From an uncultured Muribaculaceae bacterium (GTDB taxonomy: Bacteria; Bacteroidota; Bacteroidia; Bacteroidales; Muribaculaceae): a DNA stretch of 64,000 nucleotides. Where the stretch lies: contig CAKUJD010000007.1 of the NCBI GenBank assembly GCA_934661195.1, positions 1 to 64,000 on the forward strand, read 5' to 3'. Below, in pieces: positions 18,342 to 28,468 of this stretch (position 1 is the first letter of the stretch; each line of letters starts with the position of its first letter). The notes below the pieces were generated by a model. That model did no database searches. It saw nothing but the letters and a program-made list of their open reading frames with translations, and was not told the origin of the DNA. The translations under genes and the position numbers were made by a program.

Positions 18342-21300
18342 ATGATTACATTCTTCAAAAAAGGAGCGAAAACAATCTATGCGGTCGATTCCGACCACGC
18401 TCTTTCTTCCGATGAAGTAAAAAAACTGGAGTGGCTGTTCAGCGGTGCGCAGCTTGTGAACGACTCTGTGCTGCGTGGCACCTTTGTGGGCCCGCGCAAG
18501 GAGATGATCACCCCCTGGAGCACCAATGCTGTGGAGATTACCCAAAACATGGACATGCGCGGCATTGTGCGCATCGAGGAGTTCACGGCATGCCACGAAA
18601 AGGAGCCCGCCCACGACAAAATGCTGCAGCGGGTGTATCACACTCTCGACGCCGACACGTTCACCGTGGATCGCAAGCCCGATCCCATCGTGTATATCGA
18701 CGACATCGAGAAATACAACGAAGAGGAGGGCCTCGCCCTCAGCCCCGAGGAGGTGAACTACCTTAAGGAGCTTGGCCACCGCCTTGGCCGCCCGCTCACC
18801 GACAGCGAGGTGTTTGGCTTCTCGCAGGTCAACAGCGAGCACTGCCGCCACAAGATTTTCAACGGCACGTTTATCATCGACGGTGAGGAAATGCCCGTGT
18901 CGCTGTTCAAACTCATCAAAAAGACTACCCAGCAAAACCCCAATAGCGTGATTTCGGCCTACAAGGACAATGTGGCCTTTGTAAAGGGCCCGAAAATCGA
19001 GCAGTTTGCTCCCGAGAACCCCGAGGGACCGAGCTTCTTCGGCGTCACCGACATCCAATCGGTGATATCGCTCAAGGCCGAGACGCACAACTTCCCCACC
19101 ACCGTGGAGCCGTTCAACGGCGCCGCCACCGGTTCGGGCGGTGAAATACGCGACCGCCTGGGCGGCGGCCGCGCCAGTCTGCCTTTGGCCGGAACGGCGG
19201 TCTACATGACCTCCTATCCGCGCACCGAGGCCAGCCGCCTGTGGGAGCAGTGCACCATGCCTCCGCGCCCGTGGCTCTATCAGACGCCCGAGCAAATCCT
19301 CATCAAGGCCTCCAACGGCGCCAGCGACTTCGGCAACAAGTTCGGACAGCCGCTCATCTGCGGTTCGCTGCTCACGTTTGAGCACGAGGAGGACAAAGAG
19401 AAGACTGCCTACGACAAGGTGATAATGCTTGCTGGCGGCGTGGGCTTTGCCAACGAGCGCGACGCCATCAAGGGCACTCCGGTGCCTGGCGAGAAGGTGG
19501 TGCTCATGGGTGGCGACAACTACCGCATTGGCATGGGCGGCGGCGCTGTGAGCAGTGTCAACACCGGCCAATACAACAACGCCATCGAGCTCAACGCCGT
19601 GCAGCGCGCCAATCCCGAGATGCAGAAGCGCGTGTCGAATGTGATCCGCGCCCTGGCCGAGAGCAAGCAGAACCCCATTGTGTCGATTCACGACCACGGA
19701 GCCGGCGGCCACCTCAACGCCCTCTCGGAGCTTGTGGAGGAGACTGGCGGCAAAATTGACATGAGCAAGCTGCCCGTGGGCGACCCCACTCTGTCGTCGA
19801 TGGAAATCATCGGCAACGAGTCGCAGGAGCGCATGGGCATGGTGGTGGAGCAGAAGGACCTCGGCCACATCGAGAAGATAGCCGAGCGTGAACGCTCGCC
19901 ATTCTATGTGGTGGGCGAGACCACCGGCGACGACCGCTTTGTGTTTGAGCAGAGCGATGGCGTGCGCCCCATCGACCTTGGCATGAAGGACATGTTTGGC
20001 AGCTCGCCCAAGACTGTGATGAAAGATGAGACTGTGAAGCACAGCTATGCCGACGCGCAATACAGCGAGGCCAAGCTCAACGACTATGCGGCCACCGTGC
20101 TGCAACTCGAGGCTGTGGCCTGCAAAGACTGGCTCACCAACAAGGTGGACCGCTCGGTGACTGGCAAAATTGCACGCCAGCAGTGCCAGGGCGAAATTCA
20201 GCTGCCACTCAGCGACTGCGGCGTGGTGGCCCTCGACTACACTGGCACTACGGGTATAGCCACTTCGCTTGGCCACGCACCGCAGGCGGGCCTTATCGAC
20301 TCGGCTGCCGGGTCGGTGCTGTCGATTGCCGAGGCGCTGACCAACATTGTGGGCGCCGACCTCAACGGCGGCCTCAAGGCAGTGTCGCTCAGTGCCAACT
20401 GGATGTGGCCCTGCCGCAACCCGGGCGAGGATGCGCGCCTCTATCGCGCCGTGAAGGCGTGCAGCGACTTTGCATGCGCCCTGGGCATCAACATCCCCAC
20501 AGGCAAGGACAGCCTGTCGATGACGCAGAAGTATGGCGACGACAAGGTGCTTGCCCCCGGCACAGTGATAATCTCGGCCGGCGGTGAGGTGAGTGATGTG
20601 CGCAAGACGGTTAGCCCCGTGGTGCAAAACAAGAAGAGCACACTCTATTATATCGACTTCTCGGGCACTGAGTTTGAACTTGGCGGCTCGGCATTCTTCC
20701 AGAGCCTCAACCGCATCGGCTCAAAGGCTCCGGCAGTGAAGTCGGCCCAGCATTTTGCCTCAGCCTTCAATGCGGTGCAGAGCCTCGTCGACGGCGGCCT
20801 GCTGCTTGCCGCCCACGATGTGTCGGCCGGCGGCCTCCTGGCCACGCTGCTCGAAATGACTTTCGCCAACGTCAATGGCGGCCTCGACATCAGCCTCGAC
20901 GGCTTCGACTGCGCCGACGTGGTGAAAATTCTATTTGCCGAAAATCCCGCACTGGTCATTCAGGTGGCCAGCAACAAGTGTGCCAAGGTGGAGCAGCTGC
21001 TCGCCAAGCAGGGCGTGAAGTTCGTCAGTCTGGGCCAGCCCTCCGACGAGCGCACCCTCACTGTGAGCAAGAACGGTGCCGAGCACATGTTCTTCATCGA
21101 CTATCTGCGCGACGTGTGGTATAAGTCGTCGTATCTGCTCGACTGCAAGCAGAGCGGCGAACAGTGCGCCAAGTCCCGCTTTGAAAACTACAAGAAGCAG
21201 CCGCTGCGCTACCGCCTGCCACAGGGCTTCACGGGCCGCGCCACTGACCTTGGCATCACCGGTTCGAGCCACAAGCCCAGCGGCATAAAGGCAGCCATCA

Positions 21301-22034
21301 TCCGCGACAAGGGCGTGAACGGCGACCGCGAGATGGCCTACTCGCTCTACTATGCCGGATTCGATGTGAAAGACGTGCACATGACCGACCTCATGAGCGG
21401 TCGTGAGACCCTTGAAGACGTCAACATGATAGTGTTCTGCGGCGGCTTCAGCAACAGCGATGTGCTGGGCTCGGCCAAGGGTTGGGCCAGCGGATTTGTG
21501 TGGAACGACAAGGCAAAGCGCGCCCTTGAACGCTTCTACAAGCGCACCGACACCCTCAGCCTCGGCATTTGCAACGGCTGCCAGGTGATGATTGAGCTCA
21601 ACTTGCTCAACCCCGAATACAGCTCTAAGCCCCACATGGACTTCAACGACTCGCACAAGTTTGAGTCGGCCTTCCTGGGCCTCACCATCCCCGAGAACAA
21701 CTCGGTGATGTTTGGCAACCTGGCAGGCTCAAAGCTGGGCATTTGGGTGGCCCACGGCGAGGGCAAGTTCAACCTGCCCGAGGGTGCCGACAAATACAAC
21801 GTTGTGGCACAATATAGCTACAAGTCGTATCCGGGCAACCCCAACGGCTCGCCGCGCGGCATTGCCGGCATCGCGTCGGCCGATGGTCGCCACCTGGCCA
21901 TGATGCCACACCTCGAGCGCGCCGTGTTCCCGTGGCAGTGCGCCTACTATCCGCAGCCACGCCTTGCCGACGATGTGACGCCGTGGATGCAGGCTTTCGT
22001 TAACGCCAAGAATTGGATTGAAAGCCACAAATAA
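18342..22034 (+). CDS. purL: Phosphoribosylformylglycinamidine synthase (large, single-chain PurL)
   Basis: This 1230-aa enzyme converts FGAR, glutamine and ATP into FGAM in purine synthesis. It is the large fused type. An N-terminal PurS-like part is followed by the linker with FSQVNSEHCRHK, and two AIRS-like halves follow (THNFPTTVEPFNGAATGSGG in the first). A C-terminal class I glutamine amidotransferase domain has the nucleophile Cys in GICNGCQ. ATG 18342 starts at MITFFKKG. A TAATTTTG box lies 43 bp upstream (18292-18299). purH is the next gene on the same strand. Confidence 0.97.
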   Translation: MITFFKKGAKTIYAVDSDHALSSDEVKKLEWLFSGAQLVNDSVLRGTFVGPRKEMITPWSTNAVEITQNMDMRGIVRIEEFTACHEKEPAHDKMLQRVYHTLDADTFTVDRKPDPIVYIDDIEKYNEEEGLALSPEEVNYLKELGHRLGRPLTDSEVFGFSQVNSEHCRHKIFNGTFIIDGEEMPVSLFKLIKKTTQQNPNSVISAYKDNVAFVKGPKIEQFAPENPEGPSFFGVTDIQSVISLKAETHNFPTTVEPFNGAATGSGGEIRDRLGGGRASLPLAGTAVYMTSYPRTEASRLWEQCTMPPRPWLYQTPEQILIKASNGASDFGNKFGQPLICGSLLTFEHEEDKEKTAYDKVIMLAGGVGFANERDAIKGTPVPGEKVVLMGGDNYRIGMGGGAVSSVNTGQYNNAIELNAVQRANPEMQKRVSNVIRALAESKQNPIVSIHDHGAGGHLNALSELVEETGGKIDMSKLPVGDPTLSSMEIIGNESQERMGMVVEQKDLGHIEKIAERERSPFYVVGETTGDDRFVFEQSDGVRPIDLGMKDMFGSSPKTVMKDETVKHSYADAQYSEAKLNDYAATVLQLEAVACKDWLTNKVDRSVTGKIARQQCQGEIQLPLSDCGVVALDYTGTTGIATSLGHAPQAGLIDSAAGSVLSIAEALTNIVGADLNGGLKAVSLSANWMWPCRNPGEDARLYRAVKACSDFACALGINIPTGKDSLSMTQKYGDDKVLAPGTVIISAGGEVSDVRKTVSPVVQNKKSTLYYIDFSGTEFELGGSAFFQSLNRIGSKAPAVKSAQHFASAFNAVQSLVDGGLLLAAHDVSAGGLLATLLEMTFANVNGGLDISLDGFDCADVVKILFAENPALVIQVASNKCAKVEQLLAKQGVKFVSLGQPSDERTLTVSKNGAEHMFFIDYLRDVWYKSSYLLDCKQSGEQCAKSRFENYKKQPLRYRLPQGFTGRATDLGITGSSHKPSGIKAAIIRDKGVNGDREMAYSLYYAGFDVKDVHMTDLMSGRETLEDVNMIVFCGGFSNSDVLGSAKGWASGFVWNDKAKRALERFYKRTDTLSLGICNGCQVMIELNLLNPEYSSKPHMDFNDSHKFESAFLGLTIPENNSVMFGNLAGSKLGIWVAHGEGKFNLPEGADKYNVVAQYSYKSYPGNPNGSPRGIAGIASADGRHLAMMPHLERAVFPWQCAYYPQPRLADDVTPWMQAFVNAKNWIESHK

Positions 22035-22075
22035 CTCCCCCTGGCGCGCCAGCGGGCGTGCCAGTGTGTGTGACG

Positions 22076-22112
22076 GAGGAAGTGCGCGGCTGCCAAGCCT
22101 GCGCATTTCCTC
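22076..22112 (+). terminator. Hairpin after purL
   Basis: GAGGAAgTGCGC at 22076-22087 pairs with GCGCAtTTCCTC at 22101-22112, followed by a modest T-rich stretch. Likely the purL terminator. Confidence 0.6.
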
Positions 22113-22254
22113 TTTCACTGCTTTTGCAGGCAGGAAAGCCCTGAACCAAAATGGCGAAATGTTGTTAAAAAGCATATCAGTGCAATTTTAATCACGTGAT
22201 TATAGCAATCAATCGCCCATTTTTTAATAATTTTGCATACAAAATCAGAATAAA

Positions 22255-23781
22255 ATGGCAGAGAACAAAAAAATAAAGACCGCCCTCATTTCCGTCTTTC
22301 ATAAAGACGGACTGGGCGATTTGCTTAAAGCGCTGAACGCCAGCGGTGTGAAATTCCTTTCTACTGGCGGCACCCAGAAGTTTATCAAAGAGCAAGGATA
22401 CGAGTGCGACGCAGTGGAAGACCTCACCGGTTACCCCTCAATTTTGGGAGGCCGCGTGAAGACGCTACACCCAAAGGTGTTCGGTGGCATTCTGGCCCGC
22501 CGCGACAACGCCGGCGACAACGAGCAGATAGCAAAATATGAGATTCCTGAAATCGATCTCGTGATAGTAGACCTCTATCCGTTTGAGGACACCGTGGCAA
22601 GCGGTGCCAGCGAGGCCGACATCATCGAGAAAATCGACATAGGCGGCATCTCGCTCATCCGCGCCGCCGCCAAAAACTTCAAGGACGTGGTGATTGTGGC
22701 CTCGAAGGCACAATACAAGCCACTGCTCGACATCGTTGAGGCCAACGGCGAGGCAGCTACCACCCTCGACCAGCGCAAGTGGTTTGCCAAAGAGGCGTTT
22801 GCCGTGTCGAGCGCCTACGACTCGCACATATTCAACTACTTCGACGATGGCCAGTTCTCGGCCCTGCGTTTCGCAGTCAATGGCACCAAGCAGCTGCGCT
22901 ATGGCGAAAACCCGCACCAGCGGGGCTTCTACTTCGGCGACTTCGACGCCATGTTCACCCAGCTGCACGGCAAGGAAATTTCCTATAACAACCTCCTCGA
23001 CATCGACGCAGCCGTCAACCTTATCAAGGACTTCGACGAGACCACATTTGTGATTATGAAGCACAACAACGCTTGCGGCCTCGCATCGCGCCCCAAGCTG
23101 GTTGATGCATTCAAGGACGCCCTGGCAGGCGATCCCGTCAGTGCCTTTGGCGGCGTGCATGTCACCAACGAGGTGGTCGATGAGGCCACAGCCGAGGAAA
23201 TGAACAAGATATTCATCGAGGTGTGCATCGCCCCCGGATATACCGACGAGGCTCTGAAGATACTTGAGCAGAAGAAGAACCGCATCATTCTGGTGATGAA
23301 GGACTTCAAGCGCCCCGCTCTGCAGTGCCGCTCGGTGCTCAACGGAGCCTTGGTGCAGGAGCGCGACACACATGTCGAGACTCCCGACGAGCTTGTGCCC
23401 ATGACCGACAAGAAGGTGACCGACGCTCAGGTGGCCGACCTGCTCTTTGCCAACAAAATCGTGAAGCACAGCAAGAGCAACTCGATAGTGCTGGCCAAAA
23501 ACAAGATGCTGCTGGCAAGCGGCGTGGGCCAAACCTCGCGTGTCGACGCCCTGAAGCAGGCCATCGAAAAGGCGCAGGGCTTCAAGCACAGCCTCGATGG
23601 CGCCGTGATGGCTTCCGACGCGTTCTTCCCCTTCGGCGACTGCGTGCAAATAGCCCATGAGGCCGGTGTCGACGCTGTGATCCAACCTGGCGGCTCGGTG
23701 CGCGACCAGGAAAGCGTGGACTACTGCAACGCCCACGGTGTGGCCATGGTGAAGACTGGCATCCGCCACTTCAAGCACTAA
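22255..23781 (+). CDS. purH: Bifunctional AICAR formyltransferase / IMP cyclohydrolase
   Basis: A 508-aa enzyme for the last two steps to IMP. The N-terminal cyclohydrolase domain shows LISVFHKDGLGD, FLSTGGTQKF and GRVKTLHPKVFGGIL. The C-terminal transformylase domain contains KHNNACG (catalytic Lys-His), PVSAFGGV and the ending SDAFFPFGD...VIQPGGSVRDQE. Length is normal. A TAATTTTG box at 22228-22235 suggests its own promoter. It is near purL but separated by a hairpin, so it may be regulated independently. Confidence 0.97.
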   Translation: MAENKKIKTALISVFHKDGLGDLLKALNASGVKFLSTGGTQKFIKEQGYECDAVEDLTGYPSILGGRVKTLHPKVFGGILARRDNAGDNEQIAKYEIPEIDLVIVDLYPFEDTVASGASEADIIEKIDIGGISLIRAAAKNFKDVVIVASKAQYKPLLDIVEANGEAATTLDQRKWFAKEAFAVSSAYDSHIFNYFDDGQFSALRFAVNGTKQLRYGENPHQRGFYFGDFDAMFTQLHGKEISYNNLLDIDAAVNLIKDFDETTFVIMKHNNACGLASRPKLVDAFKDALAGDPVSAFGGVHVTNEVVDEATAEEMNKIFIEVCIAPGYTDEALKILEQKKNRIILVMKDFKRPALQCRSVLNGALVQERDTHVETPDELVPMTDKKVTDAQVADLLFANKIVKHSKSNSIVLAKNKMLLASGVGQTSRVDALKQAIEKAQGFKHSLDGAVMASDAFFPFGDCVQIAHEAGVDAVIQPGGSVRDQESVDYCNAHGVAMVKTGIRHFKH

Positions 23782-23839
23782 ACTATAGCGACACATTCAC
23801 TCAAACAAACAGAAATATATAACACAGAGAGTTTTTACT

Positions 23840-24859
23840 ATGGGATTATTCTCTTTCACACAAGAAATAGCAGTCGATCTGGGTACTGCCAACACCATCA
23901 TCATTCACAACGACAAAATTGTGATTGACGAGCCCAGTGTGGTGGCCCTCGACACAAAGACCGGCAAACTCATTGCCGTGGGCGAAACAGCGCGCGAAAT
24001 GCGCGGCAAGGTGCATGAAGGCATCAAGACCGTGCGCCCGCTGCGCGATGGCGTGATTGCCGACTTCAACGCAGCCGAGCTTATGATCCGCGGCATGATT
24101 AAGAAGGTGAGCTCCAAAAACCACTGGTTCTCGCCCTCGCTGCGCATGGTGGTGTGCATCCCCTCGGGTTCTACCGAGGTCGAAATCCGTGCCGTGCGCG
24201 ACTCGTCGGAGCACGCCGGCGGCCGCGACGTGTACATGATCTACGAGCCTATGGCAGCCGCTCTGGGCATCGGTCTCGATGTGCTCGCGCCTGAGGGCAA
24301 CATGATTGTCGACATAGGCGGCGGCACCACCGAGATTGCCGTGATTTCGCTTGGCGGCATCGTGAGCAACAAGAGCATACGCATCGCAGGCGACGACCTC
24401 ACCGAAGACATTCAGGAGCACATGCGCCGCGCCCACAATGTGAAGGTGGGCGAGCGCACCGCCGAACTTATAAAAATCAACGTGGGCTCGGCACTCACCG
24501 AGCTCGACAACCCGCCCGAAGACTACATCGTGCACGGCCCCAACCAGATGACAGCCCTGCCCATGGAGGTGCCTGTGTCGTATCAGGAGATTTGCCACAG
24601 CATCGAGAAGTCGATTTCCAAAATCGAGGCAGCAGTGCTCAGCGCACTCGAGCAGACTCCGCCAGAGTTGTATGCCGACATTGTGAAAAACGGTGTGTAT
24701 CTGGCCGGCGGCGGCGCTTTGCTGCGCGGACTCGACAAGCGCTTGAGCGACAAAATCGGAATCCCGTTCCATGTGGCCGACGACCCGCTGCACGCAGTGG
24801 CCAAGGGCACTGGAGTTGCGCTTAAAAACATCAAGCGCTTCAAGTTCCTCAAGCGATAA
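23840..24859 (+). CDS. mreB: Rod shape-determining protein MreB
   Basis: A 339-aa bacterial actin homologue that forms membrane-bound filaments to guide the elongation cell-wall machinery. The N-terminus has the amphipathic start LFSFTQEIAVDLGTANT (phosphate 1), then IVDIGGGTTEIAV (phosphate 2) and the nucleotide-binding AGGGALLRGLD. Length is normal. It heads the cluster mreB-mreC-mreD-mrdA-rodA. Confidence 0.97.
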   Translation: MGLFSFTQEIAVDLGTANTIIIHNDKIVIDEPSVVALDTKTGKLIAVGETAREMRGKVHEGIKTVRPLRDGVIADFNAAELMIRGMIKKVSSKNHWFSPSLRMVVCIPSGSTEVEIRAVRDSSEHAGGRDVYMIYEPMAAALGIGLDVLAPEGNMIVDIGGGTTEIAVISLGGIVSNKSIRIAGDDLTEDIQEHMRRAHNVKVGERTAELIKINVGSALTELDNPPEDYIVHGPNQMTALPMEVPVSYQEICHSIEKSISKIEAAVLSALEQTPPELYADIVKNGVYLAGGGALLRGLDKRLSDKIGIPFHVADDPLHAVAKGTGVALKNIKRFKFLKR

Positions 24860-25114
24860 AGAGAACGCACATCGATTGAATTCAAGCGATGGCGCGCCGC
24901 CCATGGCGGCGGCCAGCCATGCACATGCTACTATAAAAACTAATATGGAAAAGAAGGCAACGAAAAAGTTCATTGCCTTCTGTTCCATTCTTAAAGGGTA
25001 GGGTGAAACCGCAGTGGTCAGCCATATGCTGGCGCATGCGCATTTTACTTATGCTCAAAGGTTTGTGCGGTAGCAAGACAAGAAAACTATCATCGCACTT
25101 TTTCATGACATTAG

Positions 25115-25996
25115 ATGAATAATCTGCTGAATTTTCTCATCAAGCACTCTTCGTGGTTCGTGTTCGTGTTCTACGTGATCATGAGCTGCGTGATGCTGTT
25201 CCAGACCAACCCCTACCAGCAAAGCGTCTATCTCACCTCGGCCAACTCGGTGACGGCGTCGGTGTATGAGGGCCTCAGCTCCATCACGTCCTACTTTCAT
25301 CTGCGCGACATCAACGAAGACCTGCAGGTGCGCAACGCGCAGCTCGAAATGGAGGCCGTGGCCCTGCGCAACCAGGTGAACGACTACAGGATGCGCCTCG
25401 ACGACACCACCAAGCTGCAGCCCGTCCTGCGCCAGTTCAGCTTTGTGATAGCCCACGTGATAAGCAACAGCATTTCGCAGCCCTACAACTACATCACCAT
25501 CAACCGCGGCTCGGACGACGGCATACGCCCCGAGATGGGCGTCGTCGACCAAAACGGCGTGGTGGGCATGGTCAACACAGTGGGCCGCCACTCGGCGCGC
25601 GTGATCTCGCTGCTCAACCCCAACATGAAGTTGTCGTGCAAAATGAAGAACAGCGCCTTCTTCGGCAGCCTCTCGTGGGACGGCAAGAGCCCGCAATACG
25701 CCCTGCTCGAGGAGCTTCCGCGCCACGGACGCTACAACCGCGGCGACACCATAGTCACCAGCGGCTACTCGGCAGTGTTTCCCGAGGGCATAATAGTGGG
25801 CGTGGTCGACAAGCGCGAGCGCGACATGAGCGGCAACTTTGTGACGCTGCGCATCAAGCTCAGCACCGACTTCTCGCAGTTGAGCACCGTGCGCGCCATC
25901 ACCAACACCATTAAAAACGAGCTGAAATACATCGAGCGCCAAGACGAGAAAGGCGACAACAACGCTACCCTTCAGGAGGAGGCTGTGAAACAATGA
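25115..25996 (+). CDS. mreC: Rod shape-determining protein MreC
   Basis: A 293-aa bitopic protein with one N-terminal transmembrane segment (about residues 12-30), a coiled-coil region (about 60-95) and the periplasmic beta-domain containing GSDDGIRPEMGVVDQNGVVG. It links MreB to the penicillin-binding protein. A 255-bp gap separates it from mreB, while mreD overlaps its stop codon (ATGA), so translation is coupled. Confidence 0.93.
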   Translation: MNNLLNFLIKHSSWFVFVFYVIMSCVMLFQTNPYQQSVYLTSANSVTASVYEGLSSITSYFHLRDINEDLQVRNAQLEMEAVALRNQVNDYRMRLDDTTKLQPVLRQFSFVIAHVISNSISQPYNYITINRGSDDGIRPEMGVVDQNGVVGMVNTVGRHSARVISLLNPNMKLSCKMKNSAFFGSLSWDGKSPQYALLEELPRHGRYNRGDTIVTSGYSAVFPEGIIVGVVDKRERDMSGNFVTLRIKLSTDFSQLSTVRAITNTIKNELKYIERQDEKGDNNATLQEEAVKQ

Positions 25997-26511
25997 CAAA
26001 GACCGTGATTCAATTCATAGTGCTATTTGCAGTGCTGCTGCTCGCACAGGTGATTTGCAGCAAAATAGTGCTGTTCAACGTGGCCATGCCGGTGATATTC
26101 ATCTACCTGATAATGAGGCTGCCCATCAATCTGCACATCAATTGGACCCTCACCATCGCATTCCTGCTGGGTCTGGTGGTGGACGTGTTCAACAACACCC
26201 AGGGCATGAACGCGCTGGCTTGCACGCTGCTGGCCGCTGTGCGCCGCCCGGTGTTCAACCTCTATGTGCCGCGCGACGACGAGATGGGCAACCCGCTGCC
26301 CTCCATAGCCTCGATGGGCGTGGGCGCATACGTTAAGTTCATGTCCACATTTGTGCTGCTCTACTGCTTTGTGCTCTTTATGATTCAGGCCTTCACGCTG
26401 CGCGACTTCCCACTCACGCTGATGCGCATTGTGGCCAGCAGCGCGCTATCGATTGTGTTGATTTTAGCTATTGACAGTTTAGTTAGCACCAGCCGTGAGA
26501 AAAGACTATAA
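25993..26511 (+). CDS. mreD: Rod shape-determining protein MreD
   Basis: A 172-aa integral membrane protein with about five hydrophobic segments, occupying the expected place between mreC and the penicillin-binding protein gene. Sequence similarity in this family is low, so the name rests partly on context. Its ATG overlaps the mreC stop by 4 bp, and its end overlaps the next gene by 17 bp. Confidence 0.88.
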   Translation: MTKTVIQFIVLFAVLLLAQVICSKIVLFNVAMPVIFIYLIMRLPINLHINWTLTIAFLLGLVVDVFNNTQGMNALACTLLAAVRRPVFNLYVPRDDEMGNPLPSIASMGVGAYVKFMSTFVLLYCFVLFMIQAFTLRDFPLTLMRIVASSALSIVLILAIDSLVSTSREKRL

Positions 26512-28468
26512 TCTCGAAAAAAGAAAATATGTGATAGGCGGCTTCCTGGTGGTGATAGTGCTCATCTACACCGTCAGGCTGCTGCAGCTGCAGGTGTTCG
26601 ACACGCAATACAAGGAGAATGCCGACACCAACGCCTTTCTGCGCAAGGTCATCTATCCCTCGCGCGGCCAAATCTACGACCGCAACGGCCGCCTGGTGGT
26701 CTACAACCAGCCGGCCTACGACCTGATGATGATCCCCAAGGACGTGCATCCGTTCGACACCGTGGATATGTGCAACACGCTGCAAATCAGCGTCGACGAC
26801 TTCAAGCGACACCTGGCCGACATGCGCGACCCGCAGAAAAACCGCAACTACTCCGACTACAGCCAGCAGACGGTGCTGCAGCACCTCACACCGCAAGTGT
26901 ATGGCCGCATGCAGGAAAAGCTATACCGCTTTCCCGGCTTCTTCATAGTGCAGCGCATGATACGAGAGTATAACTACGCCGCCGCCGCCAACGTGCTTGG
27001 CGACGTGCGCGAGGTCAACGAGGCCGACCTTGAGCGCGACAGCTACTACCGCCCCGGCGACTTCACCGGCGACCTGGGCATAGAAAAGAGCTACGAGCCC
27101 TACCTGCGCGGACGCAAGGGCCAGGAGATACTCATACGCGACGCCATGGGCAAAATCAAGGGCCGCTACAATGGCGGCCGCAGCGACGTGCCGCCCGAGG
27201 CCGGCCACGACCTGAAGCTGAGCCTCGACATCGCACTGCAGGAGTTTGGCGAGAAACTGATGCGCGGCAAGGCAGGCGCCATCGTGGCAATCGAGCCCTC
27301 CACAGGCGAGATACTGGCACTGGTCACCAGCCCCACCTATGACCCCTCGATGCTTGTGGGCAAAGACCGCGGCAAGAACTACCGCACCCTGGTCAGCGAC
27401 AAGCAGAAGCCTCTGTTCAACCGCGCCATAATGGCTGCCTACCCGCCGGGCTCCACATTCAAGCCCACGCAGGGACTCATATTCCGACAGGAGCACGTGG
27501 TGAACCTGCAGACGCAGTTTCCCTGCCACCACGGCTACATCAACGGCCTTAAGGTGGGCTGCCACGGCCACGCCTCGCCAATATCGCTGCTGCCCGCGCT
27601 GCAGACGTCGTGCAACGCCTACTTCTGCTGGGGCTTCTACTACATGATCAACAAGCGCTCGCGCTACGGCACGCCCGCCAACGCCTTCAGCCTGTGGAAA
27701 GACTACATGGTGTCGATGGGCTACGGCTACAAGCTGGGCATCGACCTGCCCGGCGAGAGCCGCGGCTTCATACCCAACGTTGCCTACTACGACAAGGCCC
27801 TGGGCAAAGGCCGCTGGAGCGCCAACTCCATAATATCGGTGGCCATAGGCCAGGGCGAGATTCTGGCCACACCGCTGCAGATAGCCAACCTGGGCGCCAC
27901 CATAGCCAACCGCGGCTACTACATCCCGCCGCACATAGTGAAATACGTGTATGGCGTGGGAGCCTTCAAAAAATATCTGCAGCCTAAGCGCACCAAAATC
28001 GACCAGATGTATTACAACGACATAGTGCAGGGCATGCGCATGGCTGTGCTCGGCGGCACATGCCACGCCGCCAACGTGCCCGGCCTCGACATCTGCGGCA
28101 AGACCGGCACCGCGCAGAACCCCCACGGCCGCGACCACTCGGTGTTCATGGGCTTCGCCCCGATGAACAACCCTAAGATAGCCATCTGCGTGTTTGTCGA
28201 AAACGCCGGCTTCGGAGCAACATTCGGCGTGCCCATCGGCAAACTCATGATACAGCGCTACCTGCAGGGCCCCGACGCACCCGGCCTGCAAGGCGCAGCC
28301 GAGGCAATGGCAGCCCGCAGCACCATCAGCGTCACCGCCGACAAGAGCGCCAAGTCGCGCGGCAAGGCAGCCTACGGCAGGCGCTCAGGCGCAAAAAGCG
28401 GCTCCAGCACCGCGCAAGAATTCACAATAACCGAAGTAAAATCAGCTGAAAGTGGAACTAAGGAATGA
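26495..28468 (+). CDS. mrdA: Penicillin-binding protein 2 (elongasome transpeptidase)
   Basis: A 657-aa class B PBP that cross-links peptidoglycan during elongation. It has an N-terminal membrane anchor (about 12-30), a dimerisation domain with YPSRGQIYDRNG, and a transpeptidase domain with nucleophile motif STFK (Ser320), SCN (372-374) and KTG (536-538). The Ser/Lys/Ala-rich C-terminal tail after about residue 600 is not conserved. The start is GTG inside the end of mreD, a 17-bp overlap. Confidence 0.95.
   Translation: MRKDYNLEKRKYVIGGFLVVIVLIYTVRLLQLQVFDTQYKENADTNAFLRKVIYPSRGQIYDRNGRLVVYNQPAYDLMMIPKDVHPFDTVDMCNTLQISVDDFKRHLADMRDPQKNRNYSDYSQQTVLQHLTPQVYGRMQEKLYRFPGFFIVQRMIREYNYAAAANVLGDVREVNEADLERDSYYRPGDFTGDLGIEKSYEPYLRGRKGQEILIRDAMGKIKGRYNGGRSDVPPEAGHDLKLSLDIALQEFGEKLMRGKAGAIVAIEPSTGEILALVTSPTYDPSMLVGKDRGKNYRTLVSDKQKPLFNRAIMAAYPPGSTFKPTQGLIFRQEHVVNLQTQFPCHHGYINGLKVGCHGHASPISLLPALQTSCNAYFCWGFYYMINKRSRYGTPANAFSLWKDYMVSMGYGYKLGIDLPGESRGFIPNVAYYDKALGKGRWSANSIISVAIGQGEILATPLQIANLGATIANRGYYIPPHIVKYVYGVGAFKKYLQPKRTKIDQMYYNDIVQGMRMAVLGGTCHAANVPGLDICGKTGTAQNPHGRDHSVFMGFAPMNNPKIAICVFVENAGFGATFGVPIGKLMIQRYLQGPDAPGLQGAAEAMAARSTISVTADKSAKSRGKAAYGRRSGAKSGSSTAQEFTITEVKSAESGTKE

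Noticed and set aside
18327..20627. A 766-codon minus-strand open frame
   Set aside because: It is antisense to purL, lacks any recognisable domain, and is a by-product of codon bias.
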